Numbered from the stretch's first letter, positions 38,983 through 48,549 are shown. The stretch: DNA of 64,000 bases from Streptomyces sp. I6 (GCA_003725745.1 RHDP01000001.1:4658501-4722500); one strand, 5' to 3'. The notes: generated by a model not told the origin, from the sequence alone. A program made the numbers and translations.

Positions 38983-40143
38983 GCGAGCTCCTCGAGGAAA
39001 TGTCGGTCGCCATCGTCCCTGCGCCCGGCACTCGTTGTCCTCACGCTCCGGTGGATGGCCGGAGCGAGCAATCCGGAAGTCACGCGGTCGTGAGCTCTTC
39101 TCCGGTCACAATCACGATCACAGTCTCCGCCGTGCATCCCGGGGTTGCCACTTGGAGTTGCTCCCGACGGACTGCTCCCGGCATGGCGGAAAGGCTGATG
39201 ACTCCCGGCCACGGAACCGCCGGTGACCGGCAGTCCGGTCACCGCATCAAAGCTCTTGTCATCGTCGGCACGAGGCGATGTCCCCCGTGCCGACCGCTGG
39301 TCACGGCCGCCTCGGAGGCGCTTGAATCGCACCCGTCTGGTATTCGGCACCAGCACCCGAACGGATGGGAAATTCTTCAATCAAATATTCTCGAAGATCC
39401 GGGGAGGAATTCGGCCGGACGGGTGAGGGGCGAGTGGGAGACGGGTGGGAGACGAGCGGCGGGGCGGCCGGACGGGCGTCCCTGGGGCGGGGAGGGAGCC
39501 CGGACGGGGAGACTCGGACGCCCTCTGTTCCCGGGGGATAGCGGGGCCGGGGAGGGGCGCACCCGCGGGCAGGCGGGAGCGTCCCCGCGGGCGTACCGGG
39601 CGGCACGGGTGCACGTACGCGAGCCGTGGTCCGGTGGTCCAGGGCTGCACCCGCTGCGTCAGGACCGCGACCCGGACCGCGACCCGGACCGCGACCCGGA
39701 CCGCGACCCGGTCCGGACTCTGGCCCCGGCAGGGATCTGGACCCCGACGCCGCCCCCGGCAGGGATCTGGACCCCTGGACCCGGACCGCGACCCCGGCCG
39801 GTCCGGACTCTGGCCCTGGTAGGGATCTGGACCCCTGGACCCGGACCGTGGTGCTGCGGGGCGGCAGACCACGGGACCTCCGGGTTCTGCGGCCGGGCGC
39901 CGGGCGGGCGGGACCTGGTACCGCCCGGCAGTCGTCGTCTCCGGTGCACGAGGAGGCGACGACTACCGATGGAGAACTCTGACGGTCGTCGCACCAACGG
40001 CGTACGGGGGTGCCTGAGGACCGCCGACCGGGGAGGGTGGCGGTCCCGACCGTGAGGGCGCGGCCGGGCCCCTCGCCATGTGGCACGCGGCCATGGGGGC
40101 GCGGGAGCGGCCAGGAGGGGGCGACGACGAGCCGCCCGGCCGC
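38983..40143. promoter_or_regulatory. Operon promoter region followed by minisatellites
   Basis: Bases 38983-39410 are clearly A/T-richer than their surroundings (for example AATTCTTCAATCAAATATTC near 39370) and probably hold the promoter of the Dap/Pls operon. Further on, GACCGCGACCCG is repeated four times (39663-39710), then a ~40-bp CCGGACTCTGGCCC...AGGGATCTGGACCCC block recurs to 39840. No gene is supported here. Confidence 0.5.
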
Positions 40144-40377
40144 TCAGCCTCGCCCGCCGGTGGGCCGGAGGCCCACGGTGATCCCCGTGGGGGCGTCGGT
40201 GGTCTTCACCCACCCCGCGCGCAACTGGGCCCGGATCTCGGTGACGGCGTCCGCGTGCGGCGTGACGGGGGCGGCGCTCGCAGTGGAGGACGCCACCGCG
40301 CCTTTGATGACCGCGGCGACCGCGGCTACCGCGGGGGCGGACACCGGCAGGCGCCCGCTCCGGATGGCATGGGGCAT
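40144..40377 (-). CDS. Small possibly secreted peptide (77 aa), hypothetical
   Basis: ORF of 77 residues starting MPHAIRSGRLPVSAPAVAAV with GGAAG upstream. An Ala/Val-rich stretch with AVASSTASAAP could be a weak signal peptide and cleavage site. The following AVTEIRAQLRAGWVKTT segment looks like an amphipathic helix. No family is recognised. It stands alone between two repeat arrays; reality of the gene is uncertain. Confidence 0.4.
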   Translation of the reverse strand: MPHAIRSGRLPVSAPAVAAVAAVIKGAVASSTASAAPVTPHADAVTEIRAQLRAGWVKTTDAPTGITVGLRPTGGRG

Positions 40378-40592
40378 GGGAATGACTTCCGTCGAGAGGG
40401 GTGGCAGGGGGATTCGGTCAGCGCCCCGGGCATTGGGCGAACCGGGAACCGACGAGTCGAGCGGTCCCTCCGTCCCCGTCGGGCCCTGCCTCCATTGCGC
40501 CGGGACAGCCGGTGGACGTCACGACACGAGATCGCGTGACAGGGGGCTGCGGGACTTGACAGCGGCCCCGGGATCCGGGTGGGCCGCGCAGC

Positions 40593-40700
40593 GGGCTCGG
40601 TGCGCGGTGGTGGCTCGGGACCAGGGGTGGGCTCGGTGCGCGGTGGTGGCTCGGGACCAGGGGTGGGCTCGGTGCGCGGTGGTGGCTCGGGACCAGGGGC
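40593..40700. repeat. 36-bp minisatellite, three units
   Basis: Three consecutive 36-bp units starting GGGCTCGGTGCGCGGTGGTG are nearly identical. They lie in the non-coding gap between the small ORF and the DUF2254 gene. Confidence 0.9.
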
Positions 40701-40805
40701 GGGCTCGGGGTGCGGACGGGCCCGGGGCTCGGCTGCGGCTCCGGGAGAACGGCCGGAACGGGGACCCGGCAGCCGCCGGCGGGCCGGGGGCCGGCCTGCG
40801 GCCGG

Positions 40806-42199
40806 TCAGTCCCCTCGGCCTGGCGCCCACCTTCCGGCCAGGGCCTCGTCGACGGACTCGGTCAGCCCGGTGAGCCGGCGGCGCTCTGTCGCGTCCAGGT
40901 CCCCGGTGTCGATGACGGAGCGCAGCCGGGCGAGTGCGGCGGTGATCGGCGGGTGCTGCCCGGGGGCGCCGCACCAGGCGACCTCCCGCAGCAGCATCGC
41001 GATACGGGCCAGTACGGCGGGCTCCCCGGCTCCGTAGCGCAGGGGCTGGTCCACCGCCAGGCCCAGCAGGTCGCTCAGTCCCGGGCGCCGCAGCACCACT
41101 CTGACCCGCTGGTGGTCGTCGCGCAGCAGCCGGGGGCCGAGGTCGCGGCGCACCATCTCGCACAGCAGGGCGGAGGAGTGGGACAGGGCGTGCACGGCGG
41201 TGGTCGGGTCGTTGACCCCGGGGGAGAGCGCTTTGGCGGCGATGTCGGTGAGCTGCCGGAGCCCGAAGGCGACGTCCTGGAGGTCGGTGCGTTCGGTACC
41301 GGTCCGCACTGCCTCGGGGACCTCTTCGGCCAGACGCGTACGGGTGTCCGGGGAGAACGGTTCTCCGGAGCGCGGCCAGGCGGCTCCCAGGGGTGTCCCG
41401 GCGATCAGCGAGCTTCCGGGATGGCGGTCGATGAGCACCACGGAGTCGGTCTCGATCGCCGTGTTCAGCAGGGCCGCCTCGTCCACATGGGTGAGGAAGC
41501 CGGAGGTGTCTGCCGGCAGGGTGAGCGCGTTCGGGGCGGTTCCGGTGGTGTGGCCGGAGGCGTTGGGGCCGGTGGGTTTCCGGCGGAGGGGTCGCCGGAC
41601 GATGTCTCCCGCTTCTCCGGGAGGAGCCGTCCGTCCCGCTTCTCCGGGAGGAGCCGGTGAAGGGTGCGGTCGGCGTCGGAGTGAACGCTGTTCATCATCG
41701 TCTCGACCCGGATCTCACGTGCCAGGTGGGACAGGAACAGCACCAGGGCGAGCAGGCTCACCAGGGTGAGCACCAGCGCCGCGGTGACCGACACCTGGGG
41801 GACGAACTCGGTCCGCCCGTCCTCGCCGCTGCGGACGCTGCGGAGCACGGTCAGGGCGAAGGTGAACGTCGCCAGGAAGAGCGCCAGGGTCGTTTGGACG
41901 TACCGGTCGGCGGTGAAGGTGCGCAGCAGCCGCGGGGAGAACTGGCTGCTCGCCAGTTGCAGCGTCAGCACGGTCAGCGAGAAGGTCAGTGCCGTGACCG
42001 TGACCAGCGAGCCGGCGATCGTGGCCAGCACCGAGCGCGCGGCGTCCGAGGTGCCGCTGTACAGGTAGGTCCTGAGCCACGACGGCATGTCGCTCTGGAA
42101 CCGCGCGTCCAGCAGGGGCAGCCCCACACCGGCGGTGACGGCGAGTGCGATGCCCAGCGTCGGCAGCGGCCACAGCTGGACCCGGAGCGTGTCACGCAT
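40806..42199 (-). CDS. DUF2254 family membrane protein, corrected for one frameshift
   Basis: 464 residues after one base is restored at 41565-41568. The N-terminal half has four membrane helices (LPTLGIALAVTAGVGLPLL, LATIAGSLVTVTALTFSLTVL, TLALFLATFTFALTVL, SVTAALVLTLVSLLALVLFLSHL) with LQLASSQFSPRLLRTF, a DUF2254 hallmark. After a variable linker with a repeated RLLPEKR unit comes a cytoplasmic domain (SGFLTHVDEAALL, DRHPGSSLIAGTPL, ALSPGVNDPTTAVHAL, VDQPLRYGAG). The family is widespread and its function is unknown. The start is the ATG at 42199. Confidence 0.85.
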
Positions 42200-42511
42200 C
42201 GGTGTGGGACCCACGGGCCGGTGAACCGGCCGAGGCCGGGGGCATGCACGAGGCGTGGAGACGGGGGGACCGCTTCCGTATCAGCACAAGATCAGGCTAC
42301 CGAACACGGCAAAAGCGGCACATCTTCTCCTGTCCGGGTGTATCGCCCGTTCCGGAGCGGGAGCCGCTTCGCGGATGCCGCAGATCCGCGGTAAGGACTG
42401 CGCCGATCCGGTCCGCGGCCCCGCTCGCGGGTGCGGGCGCGCGCACGGCCAGGCGCTCGGGGAGCGGCTTGGGGAGGTCTGCGGCAAGGGCGGGTCTTCT
42501 CGTTCCCGGAC

Positions 42512-42580
42512 GGGCCCTGGCGCGACCGCCGGAGGGGCCCTGGCGCGACCGCCGGAGGGGCCCTGGCGCGACCGCCGGAG
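42512..42580. repeat. 23-bp minisatellite, three perfect units
   Basis: Three perfect 23-bp units beginning GGGCCCTGGCGCGACCGCCG, followed by a degenerate fourth, lie in a non-coding ~510-bp gap (42200-42710). Confidence 0.9.
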
Positions 42581-42710
42581 GGGGCCTGGTGGCGATCGGC
42601 GGAGGGGTTCCGGCGGTGGTCGCCCGACGCCGTGCGCAGCGCTTTCGTACGCCGCGCCATCGGCCCGCACCGCTCGTCTTGTGGAGCGTGGTGCGGGCCG
42701 GGGCCGCGGG

Positions 42711-43784
42711 TCAGCCGGTGGGGGCGCAGACGGCGAGGGCGATGACCCTGCCGCTGTCGTGGAGCATGTGGACGCGCCAGGCCGTGGCGCCCGGGGTGGG
42801 GCCGTTGATGACGGGGTAGTCGTAGATCTCGCCGCCGTTGGCGCGGACGAACCACTGCACGCCGTAACCGCCGCCCGCGACGCGGGTGCCGGCGGGGCAG
42901 GCGGCCTGGGAGTCGCGTGCGGAGGGGCCGGTGGCGATCCGGTACCCGAGGCTTTCGGGCGCGCAGACGGCGAGGGCGATGACCCTGCCGCTGTCGTGGA
43001 GCATGCGGGCGCGCCAGGCGTTGTCGGCGGCGACGGGGCCGTTCGCGGTCAGGGAGTCGTAGAGCGTGCCGCCGCGGGCGTGCACGAAGGTCTGGATGCC
43101 GTAGCCGCCGCCGATCACGCGGGTGCCGGAGGGGCAGGTGGCGTCCGACTGGTGTGCGGAGGGGCCGGTGGCGATCCGGTACCCGAGGCTTTCGGGCGCG
43201 CAGACGGCCGTGGCGGTGATCCTGCCGTTGCCGTGGTGCATGCGGGCGCGCCAGGCGTTGTCGGCGGCGACGGGGCCGTTGGCGGTGGCGTAGTCGTAGA
43301 TGGTGCCGCCGCGGGCGTGCACGAAGGTCTGGATGCCGTAGCCGCCGCCGATCACGCGGGTGCCGGAGGGGCAGGTGGCGTCCGACTGACGCGCCGAGGT
43401 CCCCGTGGCGATGCGGTACCCCTGCTCGTTCGGAGCGCACAGGGCGTACGCCACGACGGTGCTGGTGTCCCTCAGCATGCCCGCGTGCCAGGCGTTGTCG
43501 GCGGCGACGGGGCCGTTGGCGGTCAGGTAGTCGTAGACGCTGCCGCCGTTGGCGCGGGAGAAGCGGGTGGCCTGGTAGCCGCCGCCCATCACCGTGGTGC
43601 CCGCCGGGCACTTCGCGTTCGACTGGCGGCCCTCGGGGCCGGTGACGAGGGTGGGGGCGGTGGCGTGGGGTGCTGCGGCCGACGGTGCGGGGAGGGCGGC
43701 GCCGGCGGGGGAGAGCGGCAGGGTGGCGAGGATGCCGATGCCGGTCAGCAGCCCGAACCGGCGGAGCAGGGTCCTGGGGTTCAC
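42711..43784 (-). CDS. Secreted protein of four ~79-residue cysteine-paired repeats
   Basis: 357 residues from the GTG at 43784, chosen because GAGAGGAAT precedes it and a signal peptide begins at once (LLRRFGLLTGIGILATLPLS). After an Ala/Pro linker come four tandem repeats, each starting near (Q/D)S(D/N)A.CP.GT.V.GGGY, continuing F..A.GG..YDY...NGP.......W...M, and ending ALCAP/AVCAP then GYRIATG. Each has two Cys that could pair. Repeats 2 and 3 are almost identical; the fourth ends the protein. No known catalytic motif is visible; the pattern suggests an extracellular beta-rich binding protein of Streptomyces. A divergent small ORF starts at 43913. Confidence 0.85.
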   Translation of the reverse strand: MNPRTLLRRFGLLTGIGILATLPLSPAGAALPAPSAAAPHATAPTLVTGPEGRQSNAKCPAGTTVMGGGYQATRFSRANGGSVYDYLTANGPVAADNAWHAGMLRDTSTVVAYALCAPNEQGYRIATGTSARQSDATCPSGTRVIGGGYGIQTFVHARGGTIYDYATANGPVAADNAWRARMHHGNGRITATAVCAPESLGYRIATGPSAHQSDATCPSGTRVIGGGYGIQTFVHARGGTLYDSLTANGPVAADNAWRARMLHDSGRVIALAVCAPESLGYRIATGPSARDSQAACPAGTRVAGGGYGVQWFVRANGGEIYDYPVINGPTPGATAWRVHMLHDSGRVIALAVCAPTG

Positions 43785-43912
43785 ACGATTCCTCTCGTGG
43801 TCGTCGGTGTACCGGTCTCCCCGGCGCACCGGCCGGGAGTCTTCCAGCACCTCTGCGGCATACCGGCCCTTTCCGGACATATGCGATAGGCGTACTTCTT
43901 TCCTCTTGAGGA

Positions 43913-44115
43913 GTGGCCGTCGAACGCCCGCATCCGTGCGGGTACGCCCGTGAGGTCCGTACCGGAAGAAGGAGCGTCCCGAGCGCCCGGAGGGTTACAC
44001 CGCCCCCTTCTGCAAGGCCGACCGCGAGGCGGAGATGCGTGCGGCGGACGCGTACTTCTCCACGCGTCTCCAGCAGGCTGTCGGCGCGGGCAAGTGGACG
44101 CCTCACGCGACGTGA
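43913..44115 (+). CDS. Small hypothetical protein (67 aa), corrected for one frameshift
   Basis: Frame from the GTG at 43913 runs VERPHPCGYAREVRTG; after restoring one G near 43966 it continues KKERPERPEGYTAPFCKADR and ends YFSTRLQQAVGAGKWTPHAT at 44115. The second part has clear coding character (normal third-base bias and composition) but no start of its own. The start codon is uncertain because a GAGGAG overlaps it. A perfect terminator follows 6 bp after the stop, which supports a real gene. No family is recognised. Confidence 0.5.
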
Positions 44116-44120
44116 ACGGC

Positions 44121-44156
44121 AGTGCCCCGCGCCGGACCTGTCCGGCGCGGGGCACT
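44121..44156. terminator. Perfect 17-bp-stem bidirectional terminator
   Basis: AGTGCCCCGCGCCGGAC pairs perfectly with GTCCGGCGCGGGGCACT across a two-base centre. It lies between the small plus-strand gene and the convergent DUF397 gene. Confidence 0.85.
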
Positions 44157-44167
44157 TGGCGTGCGGG

Positions 44168-44353
44168 TCAGTCCTGTGCCGTGTGTGTGACGAAGTCGTG
44201 CCATGCGGTGGGGGAGAGGGTGAGTTCGGGGCTGCGCTGGTCCTTGGAGTCCCGGACGTGGACTGCCCGTGTGCCCGTTGCCACCTCGACGCAGTCGTCC
44301 CCCTGCGAGCCGCTGTAGCTGCTCTTGAACCAGGCCAGGTCGGACGTGCTCAT
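44168..44353 (-). CDS. DUF397 domain protein
   Basis: 61 residues starting MSTSDLAWFKSSYSGSQGDD. The pattern W.KSSYS...GD.CVEVA......V.VRDSK, then ...W..F, is the DUF397 signature. These small proteins are almost always encoded right after an XRE/DUF5753 regulator, as here with an ATGA overlap, and several such pairs influence Streptomyces development. The molecular role is not settled; they are often proposed as partners or antagonists of the XRE protein. Confidence 0.93.
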   Translation of the reverse strand: MSTSDLAWFKSSYSGSQGDDCVEVATGTRAVHVRDSKDQRSPELTLSPTAWHDFVTHTAQD

Positions 44354-45315
44354 AGCGCTCCTCGCAATCGCTTCAGCAGGCTCAGCGAGTCCTCAGGGGT
44401 CAGAGCCTGCGAGCGCAGTTTCGCATACCGCTGCTGGAGCAGGCTGATCTCCTTCGCATCGGCGATCAGCCGTCCGTTCTGCTGGCCCTCGGAGTAGGCG
44501 AACCAGCGGTTGTCCGGCGTCTCGGCGAGCCGCATCGGCCCGTCCAGTCCCGCATGGCTCGGTCTCCGCGTGGGCATCACCTGAAACTCCACGTTCCAGT
44601 TCCGCTCGATCAACCCCGCCAGGTGGTCCAGGAGTTCCCGCGTCACCTCCTCTCCGCCCGTCCACCGCTCCAGCACCGCCTGCTCCACGATGAAGCTGAA
44701 CGCGGTCGGCGGCTTCCGGGTGACTGCCAGCAGGTCCTGTCGTTCCAGCCGCGCCGCGATGCGCTGTTCCAGTTGCTCAGGGTCCGGCAGCGGGGGCACG
44801 TCCAGTGAGACCGCCCGCGCGTACGCCTCCGTCTGCAACAGGCCGGGCACCACACGGCATTCGTAGGTGTAGAGGCTGATCGCCTTCGCCTCCAGCCTCG
44901 CCCACTGCCGGAACCAGCTCGCCAACCCCGCCTGACGCGACAGGTGCGGCGCCGCCTTCCGCAGCGCGCCCGTGTTGCCGAGCAGTGGTTCCGCCCGCTC
45001 CACGAAGTCGCGGTCCGCCATCCGCCGGCCCTGCTCGACCGAGGCCACGGTGTGCTTCGAGTAGCCGACCCGGGTGCCGAACTCCTCGCGGCTCAGGCCC
45101 GTGTGTTCGCGTAGTGCCTGGACGACGGCGCCGAAGGTGCGGAGACTGTCCGAGACCTGCGGCTGGTTTCCGTGGCTGGTTCTGCTTCCGGTCGCCGCTC
45201 CCGCTGCACCGTCCGCGTCCGCTGCACCGTCCGCGATGTCGTCCGCGACACCGTCCGCGTCCGCGTTGTCGTGCCCGTCCGCGATGTCGTCCGCGTCCGT
45301 GTCGTCGTAGGCCAT
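44350..45315 (-). CDS. XRE-family regulator with DUF5753 domain
   Basis: 321 residues. After a ~50-residue Asp/Ala-rich repetitive leader (DDIADG, DADG units) comes a Cro/CI HTH (LRTFGAVVQALREHTGLSRE, then RVGYSKHTVASVEQGRRM), and a C-terminal DUF5753 ligand domain (YECRVVPGLLQTEAYARAV, AFSFIVEQAVLERWTGG, NVEFQVMPTRRPSHAGLDGPM). It is a typical WhiJ-like Streptomyces regulator partnered with DUF397. The acidic leader is unusual; it is encoded by GTCCGCGATGTCGTC-type repeats and the true start may be the later GTG just before SDSLRTFG. Confidence 0.92.
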   Translation of the reverse strand: MAYDDTDADDIADGHDNADADGVADDIADGAADADGAAGAATGSRTSHGNQPQVSDSLRTFGAVVQALREHTGLSREEFGTRVGYSKHTVASVEQGRRMADRDFVERAEPLLGNTGALRKAAPHLSRQAGLASWFRQWARLEAKAISLYTYECRVVPGLLQTEAYARAVSLDVPPLPDPEQLEQRIAARLERQDLLAVTRKPPTAFSFIVEQAVLERWTGGEEVTRELLDHLAGLIERNWNVEFQVMPTRRPSHAGLDGPMRLAETPDNRWFAYSEGQQNGRLIADAKEISLLQQRYAKLRSQALTPEDSLSLLKRLRGAL

Positions 45316-45563
45316 GTGCGGGCCGCCTTCCGTGCGCGTGCTGCCGAACCGCCCCCTGCTCGGTCCATCGTCACGTGACGGGATACGTACGGTCCATCGA
45401 ACAACGCGTACGCCGGCTCAGCGTACGCGCCGCACCGCTCATGCGAGCCCCGATCCGCCTGCCACGCGGCATATGACGTTCCGTCGCCCCGCGTACGGGA
45501 CGTCCGCCGGCCCGGGGTCCCCTTCGCCGATCGTGCCACCGGCCCGCCGGTCGCGCCCCCCCG

Positions 45564-45930
45564 TCAGCCCTCCCACAGGCCCGCGAGCGACCGTGCGACC
45601 TCGGGCGCGCCCGCCGCCAGAACCGGCGAACCGAAGGCGAACGCCCGCCCGTCCGCGCCGAGCACATCCCGGCCGCGTTCCCGGCACAGCGCCACCCCGG
45701 CCGCCACGTCCCAGGGCTTGGGCGCGAGGCACACGCAGGCGTCGAGCCAGCCCTCCGCCGCACTTGTGGGGGGCCGCTCACGGTCCGCACGGCCTCTCCC
45801 GCCCGGCCGTCGCACCCGGCGGTGCGGTAGAGCGTCTCGGTGCCGCGGCAGGGGCCGCTCGGTACCGCTGGTGGGCGCTCTGTCAGCTCAGGCCGGCGCC
45901 GCTCCTCGGGCGTGGCGGGAGGTCTGACGA
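45564..45930 (-). pseudogene. Inositol-monophosphatase-like C-terminal remnant
   Basis: The frame ends EGWLDACVCLAPKPWDVAAG, then CRERGRDVLGADGRAFAFG, VLAAGAPEVARSLAGLWEG. KPWDVAAG is the C-terminal metal-binding motif of inositol-phosphatase-like enzymes. Upstream sequence (RTAGCDGRAGEAVRTVSGPP) joins only after restoring a base at ~45777. The N-terminal domains, including the GDGT-type metal site, are absent; an IS element starts 57 bp further on and nothing similar follows on its other side, so the gene is a remnant. Confidence 0.65.
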
Positions 45931-45986
45931 CCCTCTGTGGAGCATTCCGCACCCCCGCGCCCGGGTCCGATGGCGTCCCGCCGAAT

Positions 45987-47518
45987 GCAACACCGTTGCG
46001 TTTGGGCTGCGCGCGCCCTGTCAAGGGGGCGGGACCTCTGGTAGTCCCCGTGGTGTCGAGCCCGGGGCAAGTAGTCCGGAGGTCCCGTTGTCGCAGAAGT
46101 CTGTCAGCATGCAGCCCGGGGCGACAGCCCCGGATGTGTACGCGCCCGGCCCTCTGGGCGAGTTGACGCAGATCATCGACCCCGAGCTGGTCGATGCCGT
46201 GCTCGAGGACACGGGCGCGCGGGAGCAAAGGCTGCGGCTGCTGCCGGCGCGGGGCGTGGTGTATTTCGTGCTCGCCTTCGCCTTCTTCGAGCGGTCGTCC
46301 TACCGGGCGGTGTGGGACAAGCTCACGGCCGGACTGGGCGCCGTGCCGGTAGCGTGCCCGTGTGCCTCCTCGCTGTCACGAGCGAGGCGCCGTGTGGGCA
46401 GCGCACCACTGCGCCGCCTGTTCAAGGTCCTGGCCGGCCCGGTCGCCGACCGCGGCCAGTCCTGCGCCTTCTACCGGGGATGGCGCCTGGTCGCGGTGGA
46501 CGGCACGACCCTGTCCGCTCCCGACGAGGAGGCAGTGACCTGGTACTACCGCAAGCACATCGGGAAGGTCCGTACGTTCGGCCACCAACTGGTGCGCCTG
46601 GTGGCCATCGTGGAGTGCGGGACGCGCGCTGTGCTGGACGCGGCCTTCGGCCCCGATCACACCGGCGAACTCGCCTACGCCCGCCGCCTGCTGGGCAGCC
46701 TGGACACCTCGATGCTTCTGCTGGCCGACGCCTACCATGACGCGTTCGACTTCGTGCAGGCCGTCGCCGACACCGGCGCCGGCTTCCTGCTGCGCTCCAC
46801 CAGGAAGCGCAGGCCGACCCTGCGCCACGCCCTGCCGGACGGGTCCTACCTGACCACTATCATCAGCCGCGAGCACCGGGCGGGACGCGGGTATGAGCGG
46901 CTTGAGGTGCGCGTGGTCGAGGCGTGGATCACCGTGACCCTCGCCGACGGCACCCGGCGCACCGAGTGATGGCGGCTGCTGACCAGCCTGCTCGACGCCG
47001 AGCGCTACCCCGCCACGGAACTGCTCGCGCTCTGTCACCGCAGGTGGCAGGCGGAGACCTGCTATTTCTCGCTGAAGTCCACGATCCTCGACCAGCGGGT
47101 GCTGCGCTCGCGCAGCGTCCCCGGCCTCGAACAGGAGATCTTTGCTCTGCTGACGGCCTACCAAGCACTGATCCGGGCGGCCGGTGATGTCACGATCGCC
47201 AGTGAGGGGGTCTCCGCGCAACGCGTGAGCTTCACCGTCCTGTTCCAGGCCGCCGCCGACCAGATCATCGCCGCCCGGGGCATCACCGCCGCCGACCCCG
47301 TGCCACTGATCGGGACGATCGGGCGCGCCGTGCTGGACAACCTCCTGCCCGAACACCCCCGTTGGCGCGTGAGGGCCCGTTTCCGCAAGTCAGCCAGCAG
47401 GTACGGCTTCAAGCGAGGTGACCATCCACGCACCGTCCAGGCATACACACTGGACACGTAGGTGATCGAGAACGGGTACCTTGACGAAGGCGCCAACAGG
47501 TAAACGCAACGGTGTTGC
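45987..47518. mobile_element. IS4-like insertion sequence
   Basis: The 1532-bp element has perfect 17-bp terminal inverted repeats: GCAACACCGTTGCGTTT at 45987-46003 and its complement AAACGCAACGGTGTTGC at 47502-47518. It is flanked by CGCCGAAT and CGCCGAGT, an 8-bp target duplication with one mismatch. It carries one transposase gene. Confidence 0.85.
46088..47461 (+). pseudogene. IS4-family DDE transposase with in-frame TGA
   Basis: Open from a TTG at 46088 (or ATG at 46109) to 47461 except for a TGA at 46967-46969. Both halves are in the same frame, so it is a nonsense change, not a frameshift. N-terminal LLPARGVVYFVLAFAFFERS and LSRARRRVGSAPLRRLF precede the DDE core: GWRLVAVDGTTLSAPD (first Asp), LLLADAYHDAF (second Asp), and after the stop HRRWQAETCYFSLKS with the Y-(2)-R-(3)-E-(6)-K-like signature supplying Glu, then SRSVPGLEQEIFALLTAYQ. 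With the stop the protein would lose its Glu and be inactive, unless TGA is a sequencing error or is read through. Confidence 0.85.
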
Positions 47519-47889
47519 CGCCGAGTGGTGTAGCCGATCAAGGCACCGGAATCCGCAGTCGGGGACGATGGCTGAGCTCGGTCGGGTGTTCAACTCGCTT
47601 CAGCAGGGGGCCTCGTGGACTGCTGCGTCTGCGGAGATCGTCAGGCGCCTCGTACCGGAACGCGTAATGCTTGATCCCCCACACCACGACGCGGGACACG
47701 ACCCCGGGTCCGGGAGGAGGGAGGTGGTGGAACGGACCGGCCGGACGCGGAGCGCGCTGCGAGGGAGGCGGCCCCCCGCACTCTCGTGTCCGCGCGTCGA
47801 CAAGACACCGTACGGCGTGTCCCAGGTGTCGGGCTCGTCTTCCCCGGGAGCCGCTGAGGCTGTCCGCCCCACCGTTCGCGGATGGGTTC
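47519..47889. other. Right flank of the IS, no supported gene
   Basis: A short plus-strand stretch at 47568-47680 (MAELGRVFNSLQQGASWTAA) is open, but with poor codon bias. I see no family or ribosome binding site here. Confidence 0.3.
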
Positions 47890-48549
47890 CTAGGCCGGGT
47901 CTCCGGGTTCGAGCAGTTCTGCCTGAAGTACCGGGGCCAGGGGGTCGCTGTTGTTGCCGACGACCCTCTGTGAGATGGCGTCGTTCCCGGTGTTCTGGAA
48001 CAACTCGACCGAGATCACATCGCCTTCGTCCAGTTCGATGACGGTGGTGACGGCCTGTGTCGCGGAGCTGGAGACCGCCCTTTGCTCGTTGAACGCGACG
48101 TTGCCGCCGTTGACCGCGAGGAACACATCATGGGCTCGGTTGCCGTCGACGGTGAGGTTGCCCCAGGAAACGTTCGCGTTGAGGAGGTAGCGGCCGGGTG
48201 TGTTGACGACGAGAGTCGAGTCCGCCGGGTCGAACATCGCGTCCGTGTCGTACAAGGCCTGGTCGAACAGGACCCGCGTCAGGGTGCTGGACGGGACGGC
48301 CTGAGGTGCTTGGCCGCGGAAGACGCTCGCGCCGACGTCGACCTGCTGCTTGCAGCCGCGCTTCGGATCCTTTCCGCAACCTTCGGTGCCGGGATCCGGG
48401 CTGCTCGACACCGTGGCGCGGTCGGCGGTCGCCTGAGCCGCCGTCGCAGGGGTGGCCATGCCGAGCGACAGGGCCAGTGCGAACGAGGCGAGCGCGGTCA
48501 GTCGGGCGCGGCGAGATCGCATCCCGATTCCGTGAGCGGCGTTCCTCAT
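47890..48549 (-). CDS. Secreted C1q/TNF-like jelly-roll protein
   Basis: 219 residues. A Sec-type signal peptide (RRARLTALASFALALSLGMATPATA) ends in an AxA-like site. A short Cys-containing linker (EGCGKDPKRGCKQQ) follows, then a ~130-residue beta-sandwich: FDQALYDTDAMFDPADSTLVVNTPGRYLLNANVSWG, RAHDVFLAVNGG, TQAVTTVIELDEGDVISVELFQNTG. The 'PGxYxxxxxVxW' and 'L..GD.v.v....' patterns resemble C1q/TNF-like domains found on bacterial spores and secreted proteins. GGAGAG precedes the ATG at 48549. Confidence 0.75.
   Translation of the reverse strand: MRNAAHGIGMRSRRARLTALASFALALSLGMATPATAAQATADRATVSSSPDPGTEGCGKDPKRGCKQQVDVGASVFRGQAPQAVPSSTLTRVLFDQALYDTDAMFDPADSTLVVNTPGRYLLNANVSWGNLTVDGNRAHDVFLAVNGGNVAFNEQRAVSSSATQAVTTVIELDEGDVISVELFQNTGNDAISQRVVGNNSDPLAPVLQAELLEPGDPA

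Noticed and set aside
39655-39720. CCCGGTCCGG-like sequence considered as a fifth operator copy
   Set aside because: It lacks the TTWCGG...CCGWAA arms and belongs to a simple-repeat array.
39663-39840. Repeats resembling a CRISPR array
   Set aside because: Units are 12 bp or directly abutting with no unique 30-40-bp spacers, and no cas genes are present.
40593-40700. 36-bp repeats considered as CRISPR
   Set aside because: The units are head to tail without spacers and have no palindromic ends.
47568-48041. Plus-strand ORF with MAELGRVFNSLQQGASW
   Set aside because: Only the first ~40 codons look protein-like, third-base bias is weak, and it overlaps the end of the secreted C1q-like gene.
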